Below the pieces are notes generated by a model. The model saw only the letters and a program-made list of their open reading frames with translations. It was not told the DNA's origin and ran no database searches. DNA of 12,338 nucleotides, taken from the NCBI GenBank assembly GCA_028821035.1, contig JAPPHP010000026.1, forward strand, positions 1 through 12,338, in the 5' to 3' direction. The DNA comes from Gammaproteobacteria bacterium. Lineage in GTDB: Bacteria; Pseudomonadota; Gammaproteobacteria; Pseudomonadales; Azotimanducaceae. Position numbers and translations under genes: made by a program. The stretch's first letter is position 1, and each line of letters opens with the position of its first letter. This document shows positions 1 through 6,419 of the stretch, piece after piece.

Positions 1-74
1 ATTCCCTTCGGACCACGCCTTGCATTGACGCGCAGGGCGAACTCTGAAGTACCAGGAACTTACGGGACACCACA

Positions 75-728
75 CTAGAACGCGTGGGGTTGCACCGCCA
101 TCGCCAGCGACGACTCGATGTCCCAGATCGCGTTCGACACCGCCTGGCCGATGAGGTCCATGCGCCGCATCTGCTCGATCCGCGCCGCGACGCTGTCCAG
201 TTCACGGGGAGAGAGCATGCTCTTGAAGATGCCGCAGGCCTGCGCGAGACAGATGATGACGAAGTCGCGCGGGTCGGGGAGGTCGTCGCTGAACAGCACG
301 CCCATGATCCTGAGCTTCACCTCGCGCTCGGCCTTGCCGTCGATGACCGGATAGCGGCGGGAGCGGAACGCCCACAGGAAGCGGTCCTCGCGCTGCGTAA
401 GGATCTCCTGCTCGACCAGCCGCGCAAGGGCATCCTCGCGGATGTCGTCGGCGCGGCCGGCCGCGCGTTCGACCCAATAGCGGGCGTCGTGGCTTTCCCG
501 CGCATCCGCGATCTCCGCCAGGGTCGGATCCAGCAGGCTGTCGCCCACGGGCGTGGGGTCCACCAGGATCAGCTTCTCGAGGTCCGTGTCGATCCGGTTC
601 TCCAGTTCGAGATCCATAAGGACGCTGCCCCCGAGGGCGTAGCGGAGCGACCAGTCCGGCACCCGCGTGAACTTTCCGTTCTCGTCGTGCAGCAGGAGCA
701 GCATGACCTCTTCGGCGAATCTCAACAT
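75..728 (-). CDS. GPP34 (GOLPH3/Vps74-like) family protein
   Basis: 217-residue protein that reads as the GPP34 fold. It opens with MLRFAEEVMLLLLHDENGKF. Next come W26-S-L-R-Y and a hydrophobic helix ending in ELENRI (about 26-46), an 'FLWAFRSRRYPV' segment (117-128), and an all-helical C-terminal half including ICLAQACGIFKSMLSPRELD (159-178). In eukaryotes the family binds phosphatidylinositol-4-phosphate on Golgi membranes; the bacterial members have no settled function, so none is assigned. By my eye alignment, the human Trp81 position is kept (W26) but the neighbouring lipid-binding Arg90 position is Gly33. I chose the ATG at 728 because a GGGAG site (742-738) lies 9 bases upstream and the family usually starts here; a TTG at 773, directly after a stop codon, is the alternative. 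It lies downstream of lpxL in the same direction, 151 bases after the lpxL stop, so co-transcription is possible but unproven. Confidence 0.85.
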   Translation of the reverse strand: MLRFAEEVMLLLLHDENGKFTRVPDWSLRYALGGSVLMDLELENRIDTDLEKLILVDPTPVGDSLLDPTLAEIADARESHDARYWVERAAGRADDIREDALARLVEQEILTQREDRFLWAFRSRRYPVIDGKAEREVKLRIMGVLFSDDLPDPRDFVIICLAQACGIFKSMLSPRELDSVAARIEQMRRMDLIGQAVSNAIWDIESSLAMAVQPHAF

Positions 729-737
729 GCGGGCGTT

Positions 738-742
738 CTCCC
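738..742 (-). promoter_or_regulatory. Shine-Dalgarno site of the GPP34 gene
   Basis: On the minus strand GGGAG stands 9 bases before the ATG at 728. It decides the start of the GPP34 gene in favour of 728 rather than the TTG at 773. It is also a clear SD in a window where several other genes lack one. Confidence 0.55.
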
Positions 743-834
743 AAATCGTTTCGACGGTCTCGAACGGGGCCAACTACGCCTGACCGTTCCGGCGTCGGCG
801 TTCAGTCTGCCCAAAAGGACGGGAACGGGAAAGT

Positions 835-852
835 GCCGCGTCGATCCGCGGC
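835..852 (-). terminator. Stem-loop between lpxL and the GPP34 gene
   Basis: GCCGCG (835-840) pairs perfectly with CGCGGC (847-852) around a 6-base loop. It lies 28 bases after the lpxL stop on the minus strand, and only a three-T run follows in that direction. It could be a weak or Rho-assisted terminator or a processing site; it lacks the long U-tract of a strong intrinsic terminator. Confidence 0.3.
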
Positions 853-879
853 GGTGAAAGCTGACGGCGACGCTGTCGA

Positions 880-1836
880 TCATCGGGACGATCGACGATG
901 CCGGCGCCGCTTCCGGCGTCGTCCCCAGGCCCCGTAAGGCGACTCGACGCCGTCGGGCCGCGTCTTGAAACGGCGGTGGAGCCAGAGGTACTGCTCCGGG
1001 TGACGCCGGATCTCGGACTCGAGTATCCGGTTGAGTCGGGCCGCGTCCGTCTCGTCGTCCCCGGAGGGAAAGTCCTCGACGCGCTGGAAACGCACGGACC
1101 AGGTCCGCGTCTCCTCGTCCCGGAAGTGGCTGTAGAAGACGACGGGCGAACCCCCCATCCGGGCGAGGCGCGCCGTGGCGACGACCGTGGCGGCGGGCTC
1201 CCCGAACAGCGGGGCGAACACGGAGTGCCGGCGGCCGTAGTCCTGGTCCGCCGCGTACCACACGACGTGCCCCTCGCGCAGCCGCCGGGCCGCCCGGCGC
1301 AGGTCGTGGCGTTCGATCACGGCCGGGTAGTGTCGTTTCCGGCCACGGACCATGAGCCACTCGATGACCGGGTTGCGGTGGCCGCGGTAGACGACGTCGA
1401 ACGGTACGCGGGACGCGAGGAGGGCGCCGGTCAGGTCCAGGGTGAGGAAGTGCGCGCCGGCGAGCAGGACGCCGCGCCCCTCCGCCTGCGCTTCCAGCAG
1501 GACTTCGAGGCCGTGACACTCCAGGCGGTCGGCCACGGCGTCGACCGGGCCGAGCCAGGCCTGGACCGTCTCCATGAGCCCGATGCCGGACGCGTGGAAC
1601 GTCCGGCGCACGAGACCGGCGCGTTCCCGTTCGGACAACTCCGGAAAGCACAGGTCGATGTTCGCCTCCGCGATACGCCGGCGACGTCCGCCGGCGTGCC
1701 AGGCGAGGCGCCCCAGGGCGCGTCCGACCGAGGCCTGCCAGGACACGGGTAGCCGGCAGGCGAGCCACGCGACCCCGACGCCGACCCATAGGGGCCAGTG
1801 ACGCGGGGCCGCGAGTTGTGCAGCCGACACTGCCAT
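880..1836 (-). CDS. lpxL: Lipid A biosynthesis lauroyl (Kdo2-lipid IVA) acyltransferase
   Basis: 318-residue inner-membrane acyltransferase of the LpxL/HtrB/LpxM family, which moves an acyl chain from acyl-ACP onto Kdo2-lipid IVA. Visible features are an N-terminal membrane anchor (about 14-30), the catalytic HX4D motif (H129...D134 in AGAHFLTLD), 'VVWYAADQDYGRRHSVFAPLFG' (191-212), and the C-terminal family signature EQYLWLHRRFKTRPDGV (281-297). These match E. coli LpxL closely, which is why I prefer LpxL to LpxM or LpxP; the acyl chain used cannot be read from sequence. E. coli LpxL is 306 residues, so this is full length. It ends in a very basic tail (RRRKRRRHRRSSR, 306-318). The ATG at 1836 has no SD at normal spacing. 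A polypurine AGGAGAGG (1870-1863) lies 26 bases away with no in-frame start between them. The gene is divergent from hldE across 63 bases. Confidence 0.93.
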   Translation of the reverse strand: MAVSAAQLAAPRHWPLWVGVGVAWLACRLPVSWQASVGRALGRLAWHAGGRRRRIAEANIDLCFPELSERERAGLVRRTFHASGIGLMETVQAWLGPVDAVADRLECHGLEVLLEAQAEGRGVLLAGAHFLTLDLTGALLASRVPFDVVYRGHRNPVIEWLMVRGRKRHYPAVIERHDLRRAARRLREGHVVWYAADQDYGRRHSVFAPLFGEPAATVVATARLARMGGSPVVFYSHFRDEETRTWSVRFQRVEDFPSGDDETDAARLNRILESEIRRHPEQYLWLHRRFKTRPDGVESPYGAWGRRRKRRRHRRSSR

Positions 1837-1899
1837 GGGCCGGAACTGTACCCGTTTTGCGGCCTCTCCTTCGGGGAACGCTTCCGCTACCATCGGTGA
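1837..1899. promoter_or_regulatory. Divergent lpxL/hldE promoter region
   Basis: These 63 bases must carry the promoters or leaders of both genes. On the plus strand a -10-like TACCAT (1888-1893) stands 6 bases before the hldE ATG. On the minus strand TACAGT (1850-1845) stands 8 bases before the lpxL ATG. Neither has a convincing -35 at 16-18 bases, and neither gene has an SD at normal distance. An interrupted palindrome GGAA-CGC-TTCC lies at 1875-1885. Promoter assignment is inference from position and hexamer similarity only. Confidence 0.35.
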
Positions 1900-3324
1900 A
1901 TGGCCGAGCTGCTCCCTCCGGTTTCCCCGTCGCGGATCGTCGTCGCGGGCGACGTGATGGTGGACCGGTACTGGTTCGGCGAGGCTGCGCGCATCTCCCA
2001 GGAAGCTCCCGTGCCGGTGGTCGACGTCGTCGCCGCGGAGGACCGTCCCGGTGGCGCGGCCAACGTGGCGCTGAACGTCGTGGCGATGGGGGCCGGCTGC
2101 ACGCTGGTCGGCGCGGTGGGCAGCGATGCTGCGGCGCGGAACATGCGCGCGACCCTCGAGGCCGCGGGGGTGGTGTGCGACCTGGTCGAAGTGCCGGACT
2201 GGGAGACCACGCGCAAGCTGCGCGTCGTCAGCCAGCGCCAGCAACTGCTCCGCGCGGACTTCGAGGAGCCGCTGCCCGAGGGAGTCGGGGCGGAGGTCGC
2301 GGTCCGCGTCGAGGCATGCCTGGGCGCTGCGGACGTGCTCGTGATCGAGGACTACGACAAGGGCGCGGTGGATCGTCCGGAAGCCCTCGTCGCGGCCGCG
2401 CGCCGCGCTGGCGCCGTCGTGGTCGTGGACCCCAAGCACAAGGACTTCGCCCGCTACGCGGGAACCCAGGTCCTCAAGCCCAACCGGGCCGAGTTCGAGC
2501 GGGCGGCCGGGGCGTGGAGCAACGAGGCCGACTTCGCGGAACGGGGACTGGCCGAGCTTCGCAGGGCGGACGTCGAGACGCTGGTCGTCACGCGGGGCGG
2601 CGAAGGGTCGACGGTGATCGACCGCGGTGGCCGGGTCCGTCACCTGCCCGCGAGCGACGTCGAGGTGTACGACCGCACCGGGGCGGGCGACACCGTGGCG
2701 GCCGCGCTCGCGGTCGGCCTCGGGCTCGGCTGGGACGCGGTGTCGAGCGCCCGTGTCGCCAACCTGGCGGCGGGACTGGTGTGCGCCCGGATGGGCACGT
2801 CCGCGGTCACGGCCCCCGAGATCAACCAGGCGATCGCCGCCGCCGAGCGTCCCGACGAGGGGGTGCTGACGCGGGAACAGTTGCTCGCGGCGGTGCGGCT
2901 GGCCCGGGGCCGGGGCGAGAAGATCGTCTTCACCAACGGCTGTTTCGACGTCCTGCATGCCGGGCACGTGGGTTACCTGGAAGAGGCCCGCGAGCTCGGC
3001 GACCGGCTCGTGGTGGCCGTCAACGACGACGCCTCGGCGGGCCGGCTGAAAGGGCCGGGACGTCCCGTGAACGCGCTGGAGCGCCGCATGCGGGTGCTCG
3101 AGGGACTGTCCTCCGTGGACTGGGTGACCCCGTTCTCGGAGGACACGCCGGAGGCGTTGCTGGACGCGGTGCGGCCGGATGTCCTGGTGAAGGGCGGCGA
3201 CTACGCCGAGAGCGCGGTCGTCGGCGCCGAACTGGTCCGGGGATGGGGCGGGGAGGTCCGCGTGCTCGGCCTGCTTCCGGATTGCTCGACCACGTCGATC
3301 GTCGAGCGGATCAAGTCCGCCTGA
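1900..3324 (+). CDS. hldE: Bifunctional D-glycero-beta-D-manno-heptose-7-phosphate kinase / heptose-1-phosphate adenylyltransferase
   Basis: 474-residue two-domain cytoplasmic enzyme for ADP-heptose, the precursor of the LPS inner core. The N-terminal half (about 10-315) is a ribokinase-fold kinase: 'VAGDVMVDRYWFG' near the start, RPGGAANVALN (49-59), and DRTGAGDT (258-265), with D264 as the expected catalytic base. The C-terminal half (about 340-474) is a nucleotidyltransferase with FTNGCFDVLHAGH (344-356, HxGH at 353-356), 'RPVNALERRM' and the closing STTSIVERI. Length and fusion match E. coli HldE (477 residues), so both activities are expected. The ATG at 1900 lacks an SD; the only G-rich stretch (GGGGAA, 1873-1878) is 21 bases away. 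The gene is divergent from lpxL and convergent with the dioxygenase gene, whose stop lies 9 bases after this one, leaving no room for a separate terminator. Confidence 0.96.
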   Translation: MAELLPPVSPSRIVVAGDVMVDRYWFGEAARISQEAPVPVVDVVAAEDRPGGAANVALNVVAMGAGCTLVGAVGSDAAARNMRATLEAAGVVCDLVEVPDWETTRKLRVVSQRQQLLRADFEEPLPEGVGAEVAVRVEACLGAADVLVIEDYDKGAVDRPEALVAAARRAGAVVVVDPKHKDFARYAGTQVLKPNRAEFERAAGAWSNEADFAERGLAELRRADVETLVVTRGGEGSTVIDRGGRVRHLPASDVEVYDRTGAGDTVAAALAVGLGLGWDAVSSARVANLAAGLVCARMGTSAVTAPEINQAIAAAERPDEGVLTREQLLAAVRLARGRGEKIVFTNGCFDVLHAGHVGYLEEARELGDRLVVAVNDDASAGRLKGPGRPVNALERRMRVLEGLSSVDWVTPFSEDTPEALLDAVRPDVLVKGGDYAESAVVGAELVRGWGGEVRVLGLLPDCSTTSIVERIKSA

Positions 3325-3333
3325 CGGGGACGC

Positions 3334-4542
3334 TCAGTCGGCGCCGCGCATGCGTGCGACGGCCCGCTTGCGCTCGTTGGCCAGGGGGTGCATCACGCCG
3401 GCGCCCGGCGGCCACACTCCGGGCTCCGCCTTGATGAAACGGGTCATGCGCCGGGCGCGCGCCGACAGGGACTCCCAGAGCGCGTGGGGCATGGTCGGCC
3501 TGAACGTCTCCCTGGGTGTCCACGGCGCCACGTACTCGATATTGGGTAGCGCCCGCACCTCGCGGCTCAGGTTGGGCGTGGCGCCGTGCCAGGCGCGGTT
3601 GTCGCGGAACACGCCGGCGCCGGCGGGCGCGCCGACGAGGCTCGAGAGCCGCATCCACTCCGGCTCTTCCTCCGGTGTCGGGGGCGGCTGCCGCGTGGTG
3701 TGCGTCCCGGGGATCTGGCGGATCGGCCCGTTCTCCCAGGTGAGGTCGCTCATCAGGAAGTTGATGGTGACGAACATCGGCGTGCGCTCGACGATCAGGC
3801 GCTGTGTCGGGAGGTCGGGTTCGCCCTCCGGGATCTCGATGGGTATCCCGAGCGCCCGGGCCTGCGCGAGACGTTCTTCCGGCAGGGAGTGGTTCTCCGC
3901 GAAGTCCTGGTGCAGGTGCTGGTACTCGATCGCCCCGGGCAGGCAGAGGTCTCCGCCGCCGCCCCAAACGAGGTAGTCGGCGGTCCCGAAGATCGCCTCG
4001 AGCAACGGCGCCGCGGCGGGCAGGTCGATCATCGACGCCCAGGTGGGATCGTGCATGAGCTGCCGCGATGCGGAACTCGTACCGTAGCTGTAACGGTGCG
4101 GCAGGCGGCCGGTTTCCGTCAGGTACTTGCGTCCGTCCCGGCCGGGCGGCGCGAGGATGTCGCGCAGGACGCGTGAGCAACTGTCCCGGAAGGCCGCCAG
4201 GCGCTCGGCGTCCAGCAGGTCCCGCACGACCACGAAGCCGTCGCGGTGGAAGATCCTCGCCGCGCGCCCCGGCTCCCCCGGCGTGCAGATCTCGAGACCG
4301 CGTATGCCGTTGTGGGCCTGTAGATGCCGCCGCAACGCGACGACCTCGGGATCGTCCGGCGCGCGGCGCGGCGGCGCCCGCGGGTCGGGCACGCCGAAGC
4401 GGCGGTCGTCGGGATTCGGGTTGCCATCCGCGTCGACGGTCTCGTTGGGCGGGGTCCGCTCGTCCCACCCCACGGTCGTCGGCCGGTGCACGGTAAGCCC
4501 TGCGAGTTCGGGCCGTGGGGTAGCACCGTGCGCGGACGTCAT
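3334..4542 (-). CDS. Phytanoyl-CoA dioxygenase (PhyH) family protein
   Basis: 402-residue putative Fe(II)/2-oxoglutarate-dependent oxygenase, third gene of the redox operon. The double-stranded beta-helix metal site is visible: H211-x-D213 in YQHLHQDF, and distal H319 in AWHGATPNLS, followed by R327/R330 for 2-oxoglutarate. GPIRQIPGTH (272-281) is the usual strand between them. The core begins around FHRDGFVVVRDLLDAERL (98-115). About 95 residues of Pro/Asp/Arg-rich sequence precede it, a longer N-terminus than many family members have. Its ATG overlaps the TGA of the aldo/keto reductase by 4 bases (4539-4542), so translation is probably coupled. The substrate is unknown: the family includes hydroxylases of acyl-CoAs, ectoine, small metabolites and natural products. 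Its location among LPS genes allows, but does not show, a role in modifying a glycan or lipid. The family call is firm; the function is not. Confidence 0.88.
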   Translation of the reverse strand: MTSAHGATPRPELAGLTVHRPTTVGWDERTPPNETVDADGNPNPDDRRFGVPDPRAPPRRAPDDPEVVALRRHLQAHNGIRGLEICTPGEPGRAARIFHRDGFVVVRDLLDAERLAAFRDSCSRVLRDILAPPGRDGRKYLTETGRLPHRYSYGTSSASRQLMHDPTWASMIDLPAAAPLLEAIFGTADYLVWGGGGDLCLPGAIEYQHLHQDFAENHSLPEERLAQARALGIPIEIPEGEPDLPTQRLIVERTPMFVTINFLMSDLTWENGPIRQIPGTHTTRQPPPTPEEEPEWMRLSSLVGAPAGAGVFRDNRAWHGATPNLSREVRALPNIEYVAPWTPRETFRPTMPHALWESLSARARRMTRFIKAEPGVWPPGAGVMHPLANERKRAVARMRGAD

Positions 4543-5312
4543 GCCGGAAGCTCCTTACGGAAGCCGGCGGCGACGATGTCGGCCTCGAGATGGGCCGGGT
4601 CGACCGTGCCGACCACGACGCTCGACACCCCGGGCCGCCCGGCGACGTAACCCAGGCTCTCCGGCGGCGCCCTGCCGCCGTCCAGGGCCTTCTTCACGAG
4701 CACTCCGACTCCGCGCTCGCCGGCGTCGCGAACGACGTCGATCTGCCGGCGGTCGGTGAAACTGAGTGCGGACATGAGCACATCGCAGCGGGAAAGGGCA
4801 AGTCGGCCCCCTTCCTCGGTCTTGTGGGAGAAGCCCGAAGCGCGAATCTTGCCGGCCCGCTTCAGTGCATCGAGGGTCTCGACGGCCTCGGACCGCCGCA
4901 GGATGTCCACATCGCGGCCGTCGGAGTGGATGAGCACGATGTCGAGATAGTCCGTGCGCAGCCGGCGGAGCGACGCCTCGACGCTGCCGCGAATCGCCTC
5001 GGACGTGAAGTCGTGGCGCGAACGGCGGCCATCGAAGGACTCGCCGGCCTTGGTACAGAGCACCCAGCCGTCGCGCGTGCCGTCGAGGAGTTCCCCGAGA
5101 CGCGCTTCGCTCCCGCCGTAGGCCGGCGCCGTGTCGAGCAGGTTCACGCCGAGTTCCCTCGCCCGGTCGAGCAGCGCGCGGGCCGCACGCTTGCCCGGAA
5201 TCGCGAACGGGGCGACGGAGAGACCCGCGTTGCGCCCGAGCTTCACCGTGCCGAGGCCGATGGCGGAGACCTCGATCCCCGTCGACCCGAGTGCGCGGCG
5301 GGGCAGCGTCAT
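4539..5312 (-). CDS. Aldo/keto reductase
   Basis: 257-residue NAD(P)H-dependent oxidoreductase of the aldo/keto reductase superfamily, a TIM barrel acting on aldehydes or ketones in the cytoplasm. The full catalytic tetrad is visible: D60 and Y65 in NLLDTAPAYGGSE, K88 in VLCTKAGE, and H129 in DIVLIHSDG. The start LGSTGIEVSAIGLGT is typical of the YajO/Tas-like and D-threo-aldose dehydrogenase-like branches. At 257 residues it is shorter than the common 300-330 of those branches, but the tetrad and the 'VVVGTVDPAHLEADI' cofactor-binding end are present, so it appears intact. The ATG at 5312 overlaps the stop of the FAD oxidoreductase by 4 bases, and its own stop overlaps the dioxygenase start by 4 bases. 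Both overlaps point to one translationally coupled transcript. The substrate is unknown. Confidence 0.9.
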   Translation of the reverse strand: MTLPRRALGSTGIEVSAIGLGTVKLGRNAGLSVAPFAIPGKRAARALLDRARELGVNLLDTAPAYGGSEARLGELLDGTRDGWVLCTKAGESFDGRRSRHDFTSEAIRGSVEASLRRLRTDYLDIVLIHSDGRDVDILRRSEAVETLDALKRAGKIRASGFSHKTEEGGRLALSRCDVLMSALSFTDRRQIDVVRDAGERGVGVLVKKALDGGRAPPESLGYVAGRPGVSSVVVGTVDPAHLEADIVAAGFRKELPA

Positions 5313-6376
5313 GCGGACAGCGCCCGGAGGACGCGGTCGCCCAGGTCCGGCGCGAGCGCGAGCTTGACGGGCCAGACGAGCAGGGCGTTCTCGTGTACGG
5401 CGACGAACGCGTGCTCCGGCCGGCGCCCGTCGGGCCGGGCAGGTTCCGCGCGGTCGATGGTCAGCGTCTCGAAGCGGCGCGCGTCCCAGTCGATCCACGG
5501 CAGGGACCCCTGGAGCGCCCGTTTCGCGGCGCGGACCTGCTCGGCGTCCGTGCGCCGAACGCCGGCGGACGCGAGCGCTCCGCCGAGGTAGTGGTATCCC
5601 GCATGCGTGGACACCGTCAGCTCGGGCTCGGTGGCGAGCCCGGCGACGCAGTGGGCGAACAGGGGCTCGGGGTCGGGGCTGTGCACCAGGACCTGCTTCA
5701 GGGGCCGGCGCTGCATGGGGGCCTCGAATCCCGCAGCATCCGCCAGGGCGACGTTTCCCATACCGGCGGCGAACACGAAACGCTCCGCCTCTACGGCGAG
5801 GTCGCCGATCTGAAATGCCGTGACGCGACCGTTCCGGACGATGACGCCCCGGGGAGGCACCTCCACGGCAAGCAGGCGCTCGCCGAGCGGGGCGGAGAGG
5901 GTCCCGCAGAGGGACGGGACGTCGACCGCGAAGTCGTCCAGCCGGTAGAGCGTACCCGCCTGGCCCGCGAACGGCGCCGGGTAGTCGGCCGGCGGTACGC
6001 GCACTGCCCGGCCATGCACGAGGCGGCTCGCGAGGAATCCCGCGAGGCGCGCGGCCAAGGCATCGCGCGACCAGAGATGGCAGGCACCGGAAGCCGTCGC
6101 CACGCCGCGCAGGTCGATCTCCCCCTCGCCCGCGAGACAGCGGCGCCATCGGCCGGGCATGTCCTTCAGCGCGTCGAAGGCGTCGTCCGGGCGGCCGTGG
6201 AGCGCGTACTTCACGCCCCCGTGGATGAGTCCCTGGGAAGCGCGGGTCTGCACGCCGGCCGCGCGGCCGGGATCGCAGAGCGCGACGTCGAAGCCCCGGA
6301 GCAGCAGGAGGTTCGCGATCCAGAGGCCGGCGATGCCGCCCCCCGCGATCGCGACGTCGACCCGGATCGTCCGCAT
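5309..6376 (-). CDS. FAD-dependent oxidoreductase (DAO / glycerol-3-phosphate dehydrogenase-like)
   Basis: 355-residue flavoprotein and first gene of the redox operon. The N-terminus is a Rossmann dinucleotide-binding fold, VDVAIAGGGIAGLWIANLL (6-24) with GxGxxG at 12-17 and an acidic residue (D35) ending the second strand. It is followed by RASQGLIHGGVKYALHG (45-61), which resembles the SSKLIHGGLRYL segment of GlpD-type enzymes. 'FVFAAGMGN' is the usual later FAD-contact region. Family knowledge suggests oxidation of a hydroxy or amino group on a small molecule, but the substrate is not predictable. I chose the ATG at 6376 because the Rossmann fold starts six residues later. The in-frame ATG at 6421 would add 15 atypical residues and overlap the start of divergent waaA. 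A poor GGG-like element precedes the chosen start. From memory, not checked, Pseudomonas genomes also carry an FAD oxidoreductase/aldo-keto reductase pair near waaA and hldE. Confidence 0.87.
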   Translation of the reverse strand: MRTIRVDVAIAGGGIAGLWIANLLLLRGFDVALCDPGRAAGVQTRASQGLIHGGVKYALHGRPDDAFDALKDMPGRWRRCLAGEGEIDLRGVATASGACHLWSRDALAARLAGFLASRLVHGRAVRVPPADYPAPFAGQAGTLYRLDDFAVDVPSLCGTLSAPLGERLLAVEVPPRGVIVRNGRVTAFQIGDLAVEAERFVFAAGMGNVALADAAGFEAPMQRRPLKQVLVHSPDPEPLFAHCVAGLATEPELTVSTHAGYHYLGGALASAGVRRTDAEQVRAAKRALQGSLPWIDWDARRFETLTIDRAEPARPDGRRPEHAFVAVHENALLVWPVKLALAPDLGDRVLRALSA

Positions 6377-6384
6377 CGGGCCCG

Positions 6385-6413
6385 TTGAGCATCGGAGGGG
6401 CAGAAAGTATAAG
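6385..6413 (+). promoter_or_regulatory. Sigma70-like promoter of waaA
   Basis: TTGAGC (6385-6390) and TATAAG (6408-6413) are separated by exactly 17 bases. They match the -35 consensus at 4 of 6 and the -10 consensus at 5 of 6. The -10 ends 6 bases before the waaA ATG, so transcription would begin at about the start codon and give a leaderless mRNA. A GGAGGGG at 6394-6400 is 19 bases from the ATG, too far for an SD. Confidence 0.5.
6406..6411 (-). promoter_or_regulatory. Minus-strand -10-like element for the redox operon
   Basis: TATACT on the minus strand (5 of 6 to TATAAT) shares four bases with the plus-strand TATAAG of waaA. It would start a transcript near 6399, about 23 bases before the FAD oxidoreductase ATG. 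No good -35 is visible at 17 bases (GAAGCG). If used, the two divergent promoters could not be occupied at the same time. Confidence 0.35.
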
Positions 6414-6419
6414 CGCGGC

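Noticed and set aside
84..857. A 257-codon plus-strand open frame opposite the GPP34 gene
   Set aside because: The opposite strand encodes a recognisable family protein; this frame has no motif and no SD.
1837..2967. N-terminal extension of lpxL on the minus strand into hldE
   Set aside because: It is antisense to hldE and unlike any acyltransferase N-terminus; the membrane anchor begins just after the ATG at 1836.
3325..3333. Terminator between the convergent hldE and dioxygenase genes
   Set aside because: Only 9 bases separate the stop codons and no stem with a T-tract is visible.
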